Below are positions 17,123-26,700 of a stretch of 64,000 nucleotides of DNA, piece after piece. A program made the position numbers and the translations under genes. Within the stretch, counting starts at the first letter, position 1, and each line of letters starts with the position of its first letter. The notes below the pieces were generated by a model. The model did not search any database and was not told the DNA's origin. It saw only the letters and a list, made by a program, of their open reading frames with translations. This DNA is from Bacteroidales bacterium (GTDB taxonomy: Bacteria; Bacteroidota; Bacteroidia; Bacteroidales; FEN-979). Where the stretch lies: the NCBI GenBank assembly GCA_023231005.1, contig JALNWG010000006.1, forward strand, positions 74,891 to 138,890. Reading direction: 5' to 3'.

Positions 17123-17413
17123 CTATTTTAAAAGTTGACCTTCTACTTTTGAAATTCTTTCGCCATGATCGCCCAGGGTGGCTTTCATTTCATCAATCCC
17201 GGTATCATGGCGGCACAGGTGTTCGCCAATTTCTTTATGCTTTTCGGTGCAATAGGTTTCCCTGCATTGCATCTGGACGATGAGCTTATCGACAGATTTT
17301 TTCAGGGCAATCACACTCATGTAAAACTGGTACAGGAAAAACCCGATGACCGGAATTGCAATTATTTTGATGATGTCAAAGACATCCTGGAGGATAAAAT
17401 CAAGTGGCTTCAT
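17123..17413 (-). CDS. Membrane-anchored coiled-coil protein of the lysis cassette
   Basis: 96 residues with one N-terminal membrane helix (IIKIIAIPVIGFFLYQFY) and a long coiled coil behind it, including QCRETYCTEKHKEIGEHLC and a heptad-rich end (GIDEMKATLGDHGERISKVE). Overlaps the connector gene by 4 nt. This layout resembles phage holin-accessory or XhlA-like proteins next to endolysins. Three cysteines in the stalk are a distinctive feature. Confidence 0.65.
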   Translation of the reverse strand: MKPLDFILQDVFDIIKIIAIPVIGFFLYQFYMSVIALKKSVDKLIVQMQCRETYCTEKHKEIGEHLCRHDTGIDEMKATLGDHGERISKVEGQLLK

Positions 17414-18420
17414 GCGAGGAAAAATGAGTTATCGGATTTGTTTATGAATTCGTTGCGTGTTTCTGCAATTGCCTTTCCGGCGTAGCGGGTCGAATGAAAA
17501 TAGGCAGGGTAAATATCTTCACTGGCGGTTTCATCAAGATATTGCTGCAGGGCTTTCAATTCGGATTCTCCATCTCTTTGATTGGCTTCAGCCATGATGG
17601 AGATTCGGTCTTTGTTGGAAGCCTGCTTTGATGAGACGTTAGCAAACGTGTTGCCGGCAGTATCGAAAATGCCCCAGTCCAGAACGTCAATTGAAATTTC
17701 TATCAGTGCTCTGGCCATGGTAAGATGAGCCAATGCCGGACGGATCAAGTCCAACAGAACCAATTGCGCGGTTGTCAAATCATCATCGGATTTCCAGGCC
17801 GCTTTAAACTCATCGAACAATTCCGCAGAAAGTGTAGGGCGGATATATTTTTTTTCCATAGAGCGGATGATCGGTTTAAGGCTTACGAAAACCCGTCTGC
17901 TCTCGCGTATATCCACCTCACTGTTGAACTCAAGGGTCCCACGGATAAACAGGTCTTCATCCTGGGGATCGAATCCGGGGTAGTCTTCCTTGTGTTCATC
18001 AAGGAATTTGAGAACAAGGTCCAGCGATGTGTTTGCCCGACGGATCCAATTCTCTTTGAGGTTCTGCACGCGGTATTGCGGTGCCGTTTTGTGGGTTGGT
18101 GTTTCTATGACCTGGATACCCTGGGAGGAAATGCTCACCCCGAATTCATCGGCGCCAAGCCACAAAGCATAAAGTGCAAGTGGTTTGCGGAGCATAGCGA
18201 GTAGTACTGCCAAATTTCCTGTTGTTGTTCCATCATCCGGAGGAACCGGATCAAGGGCCATCAGGTCTTGAAGTTGATCATAGAGAACATCGCCCAGCAC
18301 AGGTTTGATGAAGGTTTCCTGCGCTTCATCAATATACGGGAACCAGTTTTCGATCGAGTTGCTGACATTTATGGAAGCAGCCGTTAAAACCTGTGAAAGA
18401 TTATCTATCAGTCTTGTCAT
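17410..18420 (-). CDS. DUF6712-like phage head-tail connector protein
   Basis: 336 residues, mainly helical. Two similar helical halves are visible: residues ~25-115 (YIDEAQETFIKPVLGDVLYD, then LRKPLALYALWLGADEFGV) and ~165-265 (RESRRVFVSLKPIIRSMEKK, then LIRPALAHLTMARALIEIS). A duplicated helical bundle immediately after the portal is what I associate with DUF6712 proteins of Bacteroidota phages, thought to be connector components. Overlaps the portal gene by 4 nt. Family name moderately sure; structural role inferred. Confidence 0.72.
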   Translation of the reverse strand: MTRLIDNLSQVLTAASINVSNSIENWFPYIDEAQETFIKPVLGDVLYDQLQDLMALDPVPPDDGTTTGNLAVLLAMLRKPLALYALWLGADEFGVSISSQGIQVIETPTHKTAPQYRVQNLKENWIRRANTSLDLVLKFLDEHKEDYPGFDPQDEDLFIRGTLEFNSEVDIRESRRVFVSLKPIIRSMEKKYIRPTLSAELFDEFKAAWKSDDDLTTAQLVLLDLIRPALAHLTMARALIEISIDVLDWGIFDTAGNTFANVSSKQASNKDRISIMAEANQRDGESELKALQQYLDETASEDIYPAYFHSTRYAGKAIAETRNEFINKSDNSFFLA

Positions 18421-19754
18421 GCGATATTCTTGTCGATGCGTTTATCAATCTTCGTTGGATGGTCCTGCATGGTCTGAGAGGTGTCAACTGTCACATAATC
18501 AAACTCGATATCTGGAGACCATTTATTGAAATCCCGGATGAAATACAATGGTTCCAAACTGATTTGCCGGTAAATGCCCATCTCGGCATTGAGTTGCCAG
18601 AAGGCTTCCCGTTTGTCTGATCCGCTGCCTGCTCCGAGATTTCCCCCGGGAAGTCCTGAACCAACCAGGCATGGATCAACCCCGATAGCAAAGAGGATTT
18701 CCGAATTTGCAGCCTGTGAATCTGGCAGATAAGCATCATCTTTGAGCTTATTATCAATCACATTGATCTTCCATCCGGCCAGGTATTCACCTTTGAACTT
18801 GTTGAAAAAGGTGAAGGTGAGAAAGGCTTTCCCGGTATTCTCGACATCTGACAGGAAATCGTTCATTTCCGAAAGCACCTTCGTTCTTGCCGACTCACGC
18901 TGTTCGCGGGTGTAATCCGGTGAAGGGTACCTATTCATGAAATAATCATCGGGTATCTCAATGTGATACTTGATGGTCATCTGGTTTTTCATGATGGCCT
19001 GCTTGAGCTGCGGGACCTTGTTGGCAATGCCGAGCCATCCGCTTTGACGGATTCCGTTCCATACTGAAAGATGATAATAGGATTTGTTGAACGAACGGTA
19101 AAAAACCGGATAAGCAAACTGAGGGTCCTGGTATCGTTTACCATCATATTTAAACGGATCATACATCGGAATCTTAGCCAATGATCCGTCGGCTTCATTC
19201 GGAGAAAGATCCCACTGGGCCGAAAAGAATAGGAATGGAATCCGTGATGGATGGTCACTGTCCATTTTGGCATTCCGGCAATAGGCCGGGTCTTTCACGA
19301 AAACCTTGTTGATCTTGTCTTTTCCCTTGTTCAGGATGAATTCCACCCAGCCGTTGGCAAATATTTCCAGACTGCCGATAAGGTCAATCCATTGAAAGTT
19401 CAAACGGTTGATGCGAAGAAACTCAACTACATCCGGATCAGTGACTATTTCCCGGATGGGCGCTCCCAGGTTATCCTTGCCTTTATCACGATATGCTAGG
19501 ATGCCCCGGCCATAATGGACGGTCTTTCGTTTTTCAAGTGCCCGGAGTGCAATCGAATTCTTTTCCAGGTCAGTCAATACATTCTGAGGGAACAAATTGT
19601 CGTCACCCCAGGGTGACCAGGGCCAAGAGCTGTAATCCTTTGGGATCACAACCTTTTCTGTGGCTGCATCCTCAGTCTTTTTATAGGATGTGGCGACAGC
19701 TTTGGCTCCCGGCAAAAACGCGATCCCATTTTCGTAAACGATCTTTTGTTTCAT
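18417..19754 (-). CDS. Phage portal protein
   Basis: 445 residues from the ATG at 19754, which overlaps the preceding stop as TGATG; an upstream TTG start is less likely. Portal-like features: N-terminal WPWSPWGDDNLFPQNVLTDL, a helical region with SIALRALEKRKTVHYGRGI, the mid-protein clip-like beta segments (WVEFILNKGKDKINKVFVKD), and a C-terminal helical part with ILFAIGVDPCLVGSGLPGG and DKREAFWQLNAEMGIYRQI, the position of the long portal helix. It forms the DNA entry ring with the terminase encoded ~20 kb away at 40410-41915, an unusual separation caused by cargo. Confidence 0.82.
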   Translation of the reverse strand: MKQKIVYENGIAFLPGAKAVATSYKKTEDAATEKVVIPKDYSSWPWSPWGDDNLFPQNVLTDLEKNSIALRALEKRKTVHYGRGILAYRDKGKDNLGAPIREIVTDPDVVEFLRINRLNFQWIDLIGSLEIFANGWVEFILNKGKDKINKVFVKDPAYCRNAKMDSDHPSRIPFLFFSAQWDLSPNEADGSLAKIPMYDPFKYDGKRYQDPQFAYPVFYRSFNKSYYHLSVWNGIRQSGWLGIANKVPQLKQAIMKNQMTIKYHIEIPDDYFMNRYPSPDYTREQRESARTKVLSEMNDFLSDVENTGKAFLTFTFFNKFKGEYLAGWKINVIDNKLKDDAYLPDSQAANSEILFAIGVDPCLVGSGLPGGNLGAGSGSDKREAFWQLNAEMGIYRQISLEPLYFIRDFNKWSPDIEFDYVTVDTSQTMQDHPTKIDKRIDKNIA

Positions 19755-20101
19755 CAATAGCAAACTTTCTTGTTATTGAATTCGATGATCAGCCGGATAT
19801 GGAGCTTTCGCTTCTGACCGTTGGGCAGAAGGATGTTCCTGGTTGAATTGACCCAGTGGTTAGGATCTTTTGTAATCCGTTCAACGACAGGGATGTTCTT
19901 CTTTGCTGCAAAGATTTCCTTTCCCTTTTTCGTTCTTACTGAGCATTTGCAAGCATCCTTTAGTTCAATGATCTCGCCGCCGGTTTTCTCCGACCTGTTT
20001 GCAGTGACAAATTTCAACTGGAACCTGACGGGTTTTTCCTGGCCATCAAATGAGTCCATGATCTCAAGGACATCCCACAACCGTATAAAAGTAGAATTCA
20101 T
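19754..20101 (-). CDS. Phage protein of unknown function upstream of portal
   Basis: 115 residues from the ATG at 20101. Beta-rich and basic, with DGQEKPVRFQLKFVTANRSE, an ACKCSVRTKKG segment and a C-terminal KRKLHIRLIIEFNNKKV. Its stop shares a base with the portal start, so it belongs to the same transcript. No family recognised. It is the first phage gene after metal block 2 in the direction of transcription. Confidence 0.6.
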   Translation of the reverse strand: MNSTFIRLWDVLEIMDSFDGQEKPVRFQLKFVTANRSEKTGGEIIELKDACKCSVRTKKGKEIFAAKKNIPVVERITKDPNHWVNSTRNILLPNGQKRKLHIRLIIEFNNKKVCY

Positions 20102-20162
20102 GGGAGCAATAGTACAATGGCGGTCATTTAGAATAAAGGACACTATTTTAGCAGTGAAATTC

Positions 20163-20178
20163 AGACCATAAAAAAAGC
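20163..20178. repeat. 16-bp direct repeat, left of metal block 2
   Basis: GACCATAAAAAAAGCG, identical to 31224-31239 on the other side of metal block 2. In both places it forms the T-run end of a leftward terminator. A related GACCATTAAAAAAGC is at 39576-39590. Confidence 0.8.
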
Positions 20179-20200
20179 GCTCCGTCTTTCGATGGAACGC
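20168..20200 (-). terminator. Terminator after metal block 2
   Basis: Minus-strand stem AGCGTTCC/GGAGCGCT with a 10-nt loop followed by TTTTTTT. It ends leftward transcription from the HMA gene (stop at 20241) before the phage gene starting at 20101. Confidence 0.85.
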
Positions 20201-20240
20201 TTGATTAAAAAGTGACTGAGTGTTAGAACACTCTATTGCC

Positions 20241-20588
20241 TCATTTTTTTACTGGCCGGTCATACTGGCAGCATCCTAGCAATGCATTGTAAGTTTTATC
20301 AGTGGCTTTGGCATTATCAGTATCGTGTCCGACCTTTGCAACTGCTTCTTCGATCTTTATGGCTGTGGTCTTGGTGTCATCAAAGGTCACAGTTAACATT
20401 AAATCTTCTGAATCCCACGTTGCTTTGGTGACGCCTTTTACGGAATTGGCAGCCTTCTCGATCCGGGTTTTACACATGCCGCAATTACCGTAAACTTTGA
20501 TTTTTTCGGTTTTCGCAACATTGGCAAAAATTGAGGTCATGCTGAAAAACAGCAAACCTACTACTAACATCATTGATTTTGTTCTCAT
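20241..20588 (-). CDS. Secreted heavy-metal-associated (HMA) domain protein
   Basis: 115 residues: signal peptide (MLVVGLLFFSMTSIFANVA), then one HMA domain with the metal site GNCGMCKTRIEKAA and the GHDT end. It finishes with a second cysteine pair, ALLGCCQYDRP. The domain is a close paralogue of the C-terminal domain fused to the CusB gene next door (GNCDLCKERIEKAA ... ECCHYRK). It probably carries copper or silver in the periplasm and hands it to the Cus adaptor. Last gene of metal block 2. Confidence 0.87.
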   Translation of the reverse strand: MRTKSMMLVVGLLFFSMTSIFANVAKTEKIKVYGNCGMCKTRIEKAANSVKGVTKATWDSEDLMLTVTFDDTKTTAIKIEEAVAKVGHDTDNAKATDKTYNALLGCCQYDRPVKK

Positions 20589-20617
20589 CGTTTTTAAAAT
20601 TTAGTGGTTAAAAAAAA

Positions 20618-22276
20618 TTACTTTCTGTAATGACAGCACTCAGGTAAACTCTCGTATGTTTTGTCATCAGCTTTAAACTTTTCAGTATCATGTCCTGCTC
20701 TGGCAATGGCCTTCTGTATAGCGCTCAGATCGGTTTTCATGGAGTCAAATTCCACCTTGATTTTGTGAGTTTTTGTATCCCAGATGGCCGATGTTACGCC
20801 ACCAACCGATTTAGCAGCCTTTTCTATCCGTTCCTTACACAAGTCGCAATTCCCGGATACGGTAAACATTTCATTCTCTATCATAGGTTTCATTGATTTA
20901 TCCATTGTTTCTTTAGTTGGCTGTGTTGATTTGTCCGCCGGGTCAGGGTTCCCCTTCGACCTTTTATCCCCGGGCATATCCATTCCAGGCATAGATGAAA
21001 CCTGGCCACCTGAGGGATTCATCATACTCGGCTTGCCTTCAAGCTGGGCGGCTGCATCCACGCTGAACGTCCCCTGGGTTACAATTTCCTCTCCTTCGGT
21101 CAGACCATCCGCTACAATATAACTGCTGCCCAGCATGGGACCAAGACCAATTTCCCTGATTTTGAATATGGGTTCGTCCGTTCCGGGCAGTTTTACATAA
21201 ACAATGGAGCGTTTGCCGGTCCATAATACGGCTGAACGGGGAATAACCATTTTATCCTTAAATTCGGCCATGTTGGCCTTGACAACCCCGGTGGCAAACA
21301 TCTCCGGTTTCAATTTTCCTGAGCGGTTGTTAATCTCAACCCTTACCTTTGAAACACGGGTTATCGGATCAACCACTGGATCAATAAAGATGATTTTTCC
21401 CGAATAAGTCTCCCCGGGCATAGCCTGGACAGTAAAATCAATTTTATCGCCGGATTTCAGAAATGGCAGGTCACTCTCGTAGGCATCAAACATAACCCAT
21501 AAGGAGGTAAGATCAACAAGATCATATAAGGAAGTACCCTGCGAGACATAATCACCATTGTTCACCCGCCTTGAAGTAACGATTCCTGAAATGGTTGAAA
21601 CAACTTCAAATTTGGTTTGAACCTTTCCGGAATTCTCTATGCCGGCAATCTGACTATCTGAAAGCTTCCAAAGCTGCAGTTTTTCCTTTGCTGCTTCATA
21701 TATCTCGGGTTGGGATTGTTTTGTCTTCGCAGCTTCGAGCAATTCCTGTTGAGCAGTAACCAATTCCGGTGAGTAAATTAATGCCAGGGTTTGGCCCTTT
21801 TTAACCGTCTCACCTGTAAAATTCACCAGTAGTTTGTCGATACGTCCGGGGTATTGTGCAACCTGGCTTTGCAACAACCTTTCATCGGCCTGTAGCTTGC
21901 CATACAGCCTGACTTCTTTAACAGATGATTGGCGCGAAACCACCGAAGTGAGGACATTGGCGAGTTGGGCAGCTTCCTTGGTTAAATGAATAGCATTGGG
22001 GTCAACATCCGCTACATTCTGGTTTAGCGGGATCAGGTCCATGCCACAGATGGGGCATTTTCCCGGGGCATCTCTGCGGATCTGAGGGTGCATCGCACAA
22101 GTCCAGATTGTTGTCTTTCCATCCTGTACGGCATGTTCATGCTTTTCCTCTACTTTTCCTGAGGAATGAAAAAACAGCCAGCCAATAAACAGACCTCCAA
22201 TAGCAAACAAACTGAAATGGAAATATCTGTTGAACAAAATTTTCTTCATCAATATTGAACTCTTCGTGGTATTCAT
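20618..22276 (-). CDS. cusB: CusB-type adaptor with N-terminal HMBD and C-terminal HMA
   Basis: 552 residues, longer than the ~400 usual for CusB. In order: membrane anchor (FSLFAIGGLFIGWLFF); heavy-metal-binding domain TIWTCAMHPQIRRDAPGKC with CPICGMDLIP; the adaptor core (QVAQYPGRIDKLLVNFTGET ... STISGIVTSRRVNNGDYVSQ) with hairpin; beta-barrel; a Met/Pro/Gly-rich linker (SSMPGMDMPGDK); then a full HMA domain (GNCDLCKERIEKAAKSVGGV) ending ECCHYRK. The fused HMA gives the adaptor its own metal-loading site, similar to the free HMA protein downstream. An alternative ATG at 22249 would remove nine residues. Copper/silver assignment follows from HMBD, Met motifs and CusA. Confidence 0.9.
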   Translation of the reverse strand: MNTTKSSILMKKILFNRYFHFSLFAIGGLFIGWLFFHSSGKVEEKHEHAVQDGKTTIWTCAMHPQIRRDAPGKCPICGMDLIPLNQNVADVDPNAIHLTKEAAQLANVLTSVVSRQSSVKEVRLYGKLQADERLLQSQVAQYPGRIDKLLVNFTGETVKKGQTLALIYSPELVTAQQELLEAAKTKQSQPEIYEAAKEKLQLWKLSDSQIAGIENSGKVQTKFEVVSTISGIVTSRRVNNGDYVSQGTSLYDLVDLTSLWVMFDAYESDLPFLKSGDKIDFTVQAMPGETYSGKIIFIDPVVDPITRVSKVRVEINNRSGKLKPEMFATGVVKANMAEFKDKMVIPRSAVLWTGKRSIVYVKLPGTDEPIFKIREIGLGPMLGSSYIVADGLTEGEEIVTQGTFSVDAAAQLEGKPSMMNPSGGQVSSMPGMDMPGDKRSKGNPDPADKSTQPTKETMDKSMKPMIENEMFTVSGNCDLCKERIEKAAKSVGGVTSAIWDTKTHKIKVEFDSMKTDLSAIQKAIARAGHDTEKFKADDKTYESLPECCHYRK

Positions 22277-22280
22277 AATA

Positions 22281-23738
22281 TCAATTTTCTTGAATGGGTG
22301 AAGATGCCATCAAACGTTGTAACCAGGAAATTGCCGTGTTGTAATCTACAACAGCTTCAATCTTTTTAAATTCATAATCAAGCAACTGCTGCCTGACCCG
22401 TAAAATATCAGTGAGCGGGACAACAGATGTGGAAAGGCCTTTTAACATGATGTCAAGTGTTTTGCCGGCCAGATCACTCTGACTATCGTATAACTTCACC
22501 CTGCGTTGCCCGTCTTTAAATAATTGAACCGCTTCGTAATAGTTGGTTTGCAGAGAATTGGCCGTTGCTTGGTAATTTTCCTTATTGGCAGATTTCAATA
22601 ACTCAGCCTCGATTTTCATGGCATTGTACTTATTCCGGTATATGGGCAAGGTAACCGTTGCCATCGGCATGATCATATCCTTACCATTCATTGACGATGT
22701 GGACATCGCGCTTTTACTGATCACAGAATAATTCAATCCCAGCCCCATCATCGGATACCCCATTTTGGTAACCATTTTTTGGCGTGCATCCAGCGATTGC
22801 TGCTCGTATTGCAGCATCCCCAGCATGGGGTTATGTGAAAGCATGCTGTCTGTTACCGCAAGAAGTGATAAGCCAAGTGAATCAGGAATAAGCTGATCAG
22901 GTAATTGAACAGGTGAAGCTGAAGGTCGGTTCAAATAAGCATTGAAACGGGCTTCGATTGTGTTTCGCTGGGTCTTCAACAGTTCAATATTGTTTTCAAG
23001 TTCACCAATTTCGATCTGAATCCTGTATAAATCGGCCAAGCCTGATCCACCGGATGAGCTGCCCATGGAGCTGCTTTGCATGGCAGATGGTGACTGAGCT
23101 GAACTTGCTCCCGACTGGCCACCGGAATTTCCACCCATGGTCTGCATTCCTTGTGGATTTGCGGAACTGCTTTGTGATGAGCCCGCCGGATTGGATGTTC
23201 CTGATGCAGGACTACTGTTTCCTCCTGCCGGAGCTGCTTTAAATTTCACCAGGGTGAGCCGCTCAATCGTATGCAGGATATCAAGGTTCTTTTCAGAAAT
23301 CCGAATATCCTGCTGAACTTTCTGCAACTCGTACCAGCTCTTTTTCACATCAAAAAACACCTGCAATTTGGCATCCCTGAATGATTCAAATTTTGCTTTT
23401 GCCATAAGACTCATCTCATCCTTTGCGGATTTCAGCGTACCGAACCAGGGAAACATCTGCATCAGTTTTATATCTGCGTTCTGTCTACCGTCAACGAGTT
23501 CCATGGGTTGAATAAATACTCCGACGTTTAATTCAGGATCCGGTAACGCTCCAACCTGCGGAACTTTTTGAAGTGCAGCCTGATATTCATAGAACTTCTG
23601 TTGAACAGTCGGGTTGTTCTTTGCTGATATGACCAGGTATTGCAACAGTGAGTCCGGTTGTTTCTGGCTGCTGGCAACAAACCAACCACAGGCCCCGATG
23701 AAAGCCAGCAATATGTTTTTATAAGCTGTGATTTTCAT
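22281..23738 (-). CDS. TolC/CusC-type outer-membrane channel with Ser/Gly/Met-rich loop
   Basis: 485 residues. Signal-like N-terminus (ILLAFIGACGWFVASS) and two outer-membrane efflux repeats (NNPTVQQKFYEYQAALQKV; HNPMLGMLQYEQQSLDARQK). Between them an insertion of roughly 65 residues is almost pure Ser, Gly, Gln, Asn, Pro and Met (for example QGMQTMGGNSGGQSG, SAMQSSSMGSSS). This insertion is absent from ordinary TolC channels and would lie in or near the coiled coil or the periplasmic end. It may bind copper through Met. Between cusA (2 nt gap) and cusB; forms the outer part of the CusABC pump. Confidence 0.87.
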   Translation of the reverse strand: MKITAYKNILLAFIGACGWFVASSQKQPDSLLQYLVISAKNNPTVQQKFYEYQAALQKVPQVGALPDPELNVGVFIQPMELVDGRQNADIKLMQMFPWFGTLKSAKDEMSLMAKAKFESFRDAKLQVFFDVKKSWYELQKVQQDIRISEKNLDILHTIERLTLVKFKAAPAGGNSSPASGTSNPAGSSQSSSANPQGMQTMGGNSGGQSGASSAQSPSAMQSSSMGSSSGGSGLADLYRIQIEIGELENNIELLKTQRNTIEARFNAYLNRPSASPVQLPDQLIPDSLGLSLLAVTDSMLSHNPMLGMLQYEQQSLDARQKMVTKMGYPMMGLGLNYSVISKSAMSTSSMNGKDMIMPMATVTLPIYRNKYNAMKIEAELLKSANKENYQATANSLQTNYYEAVQLFKDGQRRVKLYDSQSDLAGKTLDIMLKGLSTSVVPLTDILRVRQQLLDYEFKKIEAVVDYNTAISWLQRLMASSPIQEN

Positions 23739-23740
23739 CT

Positions 23741-26700
23741 CTATTGGGTATTACTTGTTTGAATTGCTTTTTTATTGGCGCGCAATACTGCCCTTTCTCT
23801 CCACATCGCCTGGAACATCGGGACCACAAAGACGGTCATCACCTGGATGATCATACCACCAAAGGTTGGTATCGCCATGGGGACCATAATATCAGCCCCC
23901 TTCCCGGTTGATGTTAAAACAGGTAAGAGCGCAATCACCGCAACCGCGGTGGTCATCATGGCAGGGCGGACACGTTTCAGCCCGGCAGCAACCACCGCTT
24001 CACGAACTTCGTGGACGGTCGTTGGATGTCGTTGTTCAAATACCTGGTGTATGTATGTTCCCATAATCACCCCGTCATTGGTAGCAATGCCAAAAAGGGC
24101 AATAAAACCGACCCAGACTGCGACACTCAGGTTGATGGTATGCATCTGGAACATATCCCGCAGGTTAATTCCGGCAACGGAAAAGTTCATAAACCAACCC
24201 TGTCCATAGAGCCAGAGCATTATAAATCCACCGGCAAACGCCACAAAAACACCTGAAAAATGAATGAAGGCGGCGGTCACCGTACGGAACTGGAAGTACA
24301 ACAGCAGCAATATAAGGATCAGACTGATGGGGATTACGATGGAGAGCCTTTTTGTGGCCCTGATCTGCTGTTCATAATTCCCGGCAAATTTGTATGAAAC
24401 CCCGGGAGGCAGTTTTATACCGCCGGTGCTTATTTTCGCCTGGATGATTTTTGCGGCATCTTCAACTACATCAACTTCGGCTTTACCTTCCTGCATATCG
24501 AAGATCACATATCCAACCAGGAAGGTATTTTCACTACGAATCATTTGCGCACCCCTGGTGTAGTCAATGTCGGCGATCTCACCCAGCGGAACCTGCACGC
24601 CATTCATAGCAGGGATCAGAATGCGTTTAATATCATCTGGATTATCCCTTAGTTCACGGGCATAACGGACCCTGATCGGGAATCTTTCACGTCCTTCAAC
24701 TGAGTTGCTGAGCGACATGCCTCCAACTGCCACCTGCAGAATTTCCTGCACGTCGCTGATGCTCATTCCGTAGCGGGCCATCGCTTCACGGTTCAGCTTA
24801 ATTTCAAGATAAGGAGCACCAACTGCACGGTCGTAGAATACAGATGTGGCTTTTACAGAAGGGACATCTTTCAAAACTTTCTCGAACATCATACCTGCCT
24901 GTTCGATCGATTCCAGGTCGGGCCCATAGACCTTCAGTCCCATGGGTGCCCGCATCCCGGTGGAGAGCATGACCAACCGTGTTTCAATGGGCTGTAATTT
25001 CGGTGCTGATGTCAAACCCGGAATGTTGGTCACTTTGACGATTTCATTCCAGATATCGTTTGGTTTTTTAATCTGCGGGCGCCATTGACGGAAAAATTCG
25101 CCTTTTTCGTCCGGAATAAGACTGTCTGCCGGAATTATTCTGAATGTCTCTTTTTCAGGATTGTACTTTGATCCATTTTTTAACCGGTAGTAATCATTCC
25201 TGTCCGTTTTGAACCGCATCCTGTGTCCGTCTTCATCAAGAATATATTCTGACCGGTAGTTTATGGTATTCTCGAACATCTGAACAGGTGCGGGATCCAA
25301 TGCTGAATTCACCCGGCCCCATTTGCCGACGGCAATTTCAACTTCAGGAATGACCGAAAGCCGTTTATCAAGCGTTTCGATGTACTCAAGGTTTTTTTCA
25401 ATGCTCGAATGAGGCATACTGGTGGGCATCAGCAGGTATGAACCTTCATTAAGTGAAGGCATGAATTCTTTACCGGTACCGGGAAATGTTTTCACCGCAC
25501 CCTGCCATACCGCTGTCTGTCTCACACTCTTCCAGCCGATCTTCTCCAAACCATCCGGGACAATTCCGAAAATTTTATCAATGCCCTGCCATGCCAGGAT
25601 GCCGAAAAGCAAAGTAAAAGCAGGAAGCATAAGGAATTTCCATTTATGGATCAAACACCACCGAAGGATGGGTTCATAAAAATGTACCATGGTCATCAAG
25701 GCACCAAGAATGACAGTCACGATACCGGCCACAAAAATGAAGTTGACAACAGAACTGTTGTGAGCGCCCAATGGAAGCCATTCGATGGAAAGGTACCAGA
25801 CAGCTACCAAAACAGTGATGGCAATGTTGATGTAGTTGGTTATTGCACTGCTTTTTTCTTTCCACAGATGTCCGGATAAATTATTGAATCCGATGGCAAC
25901 CAAAGCCAAAGCCGGCCATGTGTGCCAGAAAATGACAAACAGGACCCCTGCACCAATTAGAATTCCGTTCCAGATTTTGCGAATTTTGGTCTTGTCAAAA
26001 CGTATATTAAAAAAAATGTGCACCAGTGTTGGCAAAACAATGATGCCAAGTAGAAAAGCCGACAGAAGGGCAAACGTTTTGGTAAAGGCCAATGGTCGGA
26101 AAAGTTTTCCTTCGGCAGCTTCCATGGCAAATACAGGTAAGAAACTTACTATGGTAGTGGCAATCGAAGTAACCACGGCAGCTCTCACTTCTGTAGTCGC
26201 CTGGTAGATGACATCCAGCAATTTCTTTCCCCGTATCCCCTTATTCTCCGGCATCTCCAGGTGTCGAAGGATATTCTCTACATCCACAATACCAATGTCA
26301 ACCATAACGCCAATAGCAATTGCAATTCCTGACAAGGCGACAATGTTGGCATCAACCCCGAAGAAGCGCATCAGGATAAAGGTCATCAGCACTCCCAAAG
26401 GCAATAATCCGGCGACAATGAATGAAGCCCGCAGGTTCATGACAAGCACAATAATGACGATGATGCTGATAAGGATTTCATGGGACAGGGCATATTCAAG
26501 GGTGCCAATGGTTTCCTTGATCAACCCGGTCCTGTCGTAGAAAGGAACAATGCTCACTTTTGAGATACTGCCATCCGGCAAGGTCTTTTGAGGCAACCCT
26601 GCTTCAATTTCCTTTATCTTCTGTTTCACATTGCCGATGACCTCCATCGGATTGGAACCGTAACGGGCAACAACAACCGCCCCCACGGCCTCTGATCCGG

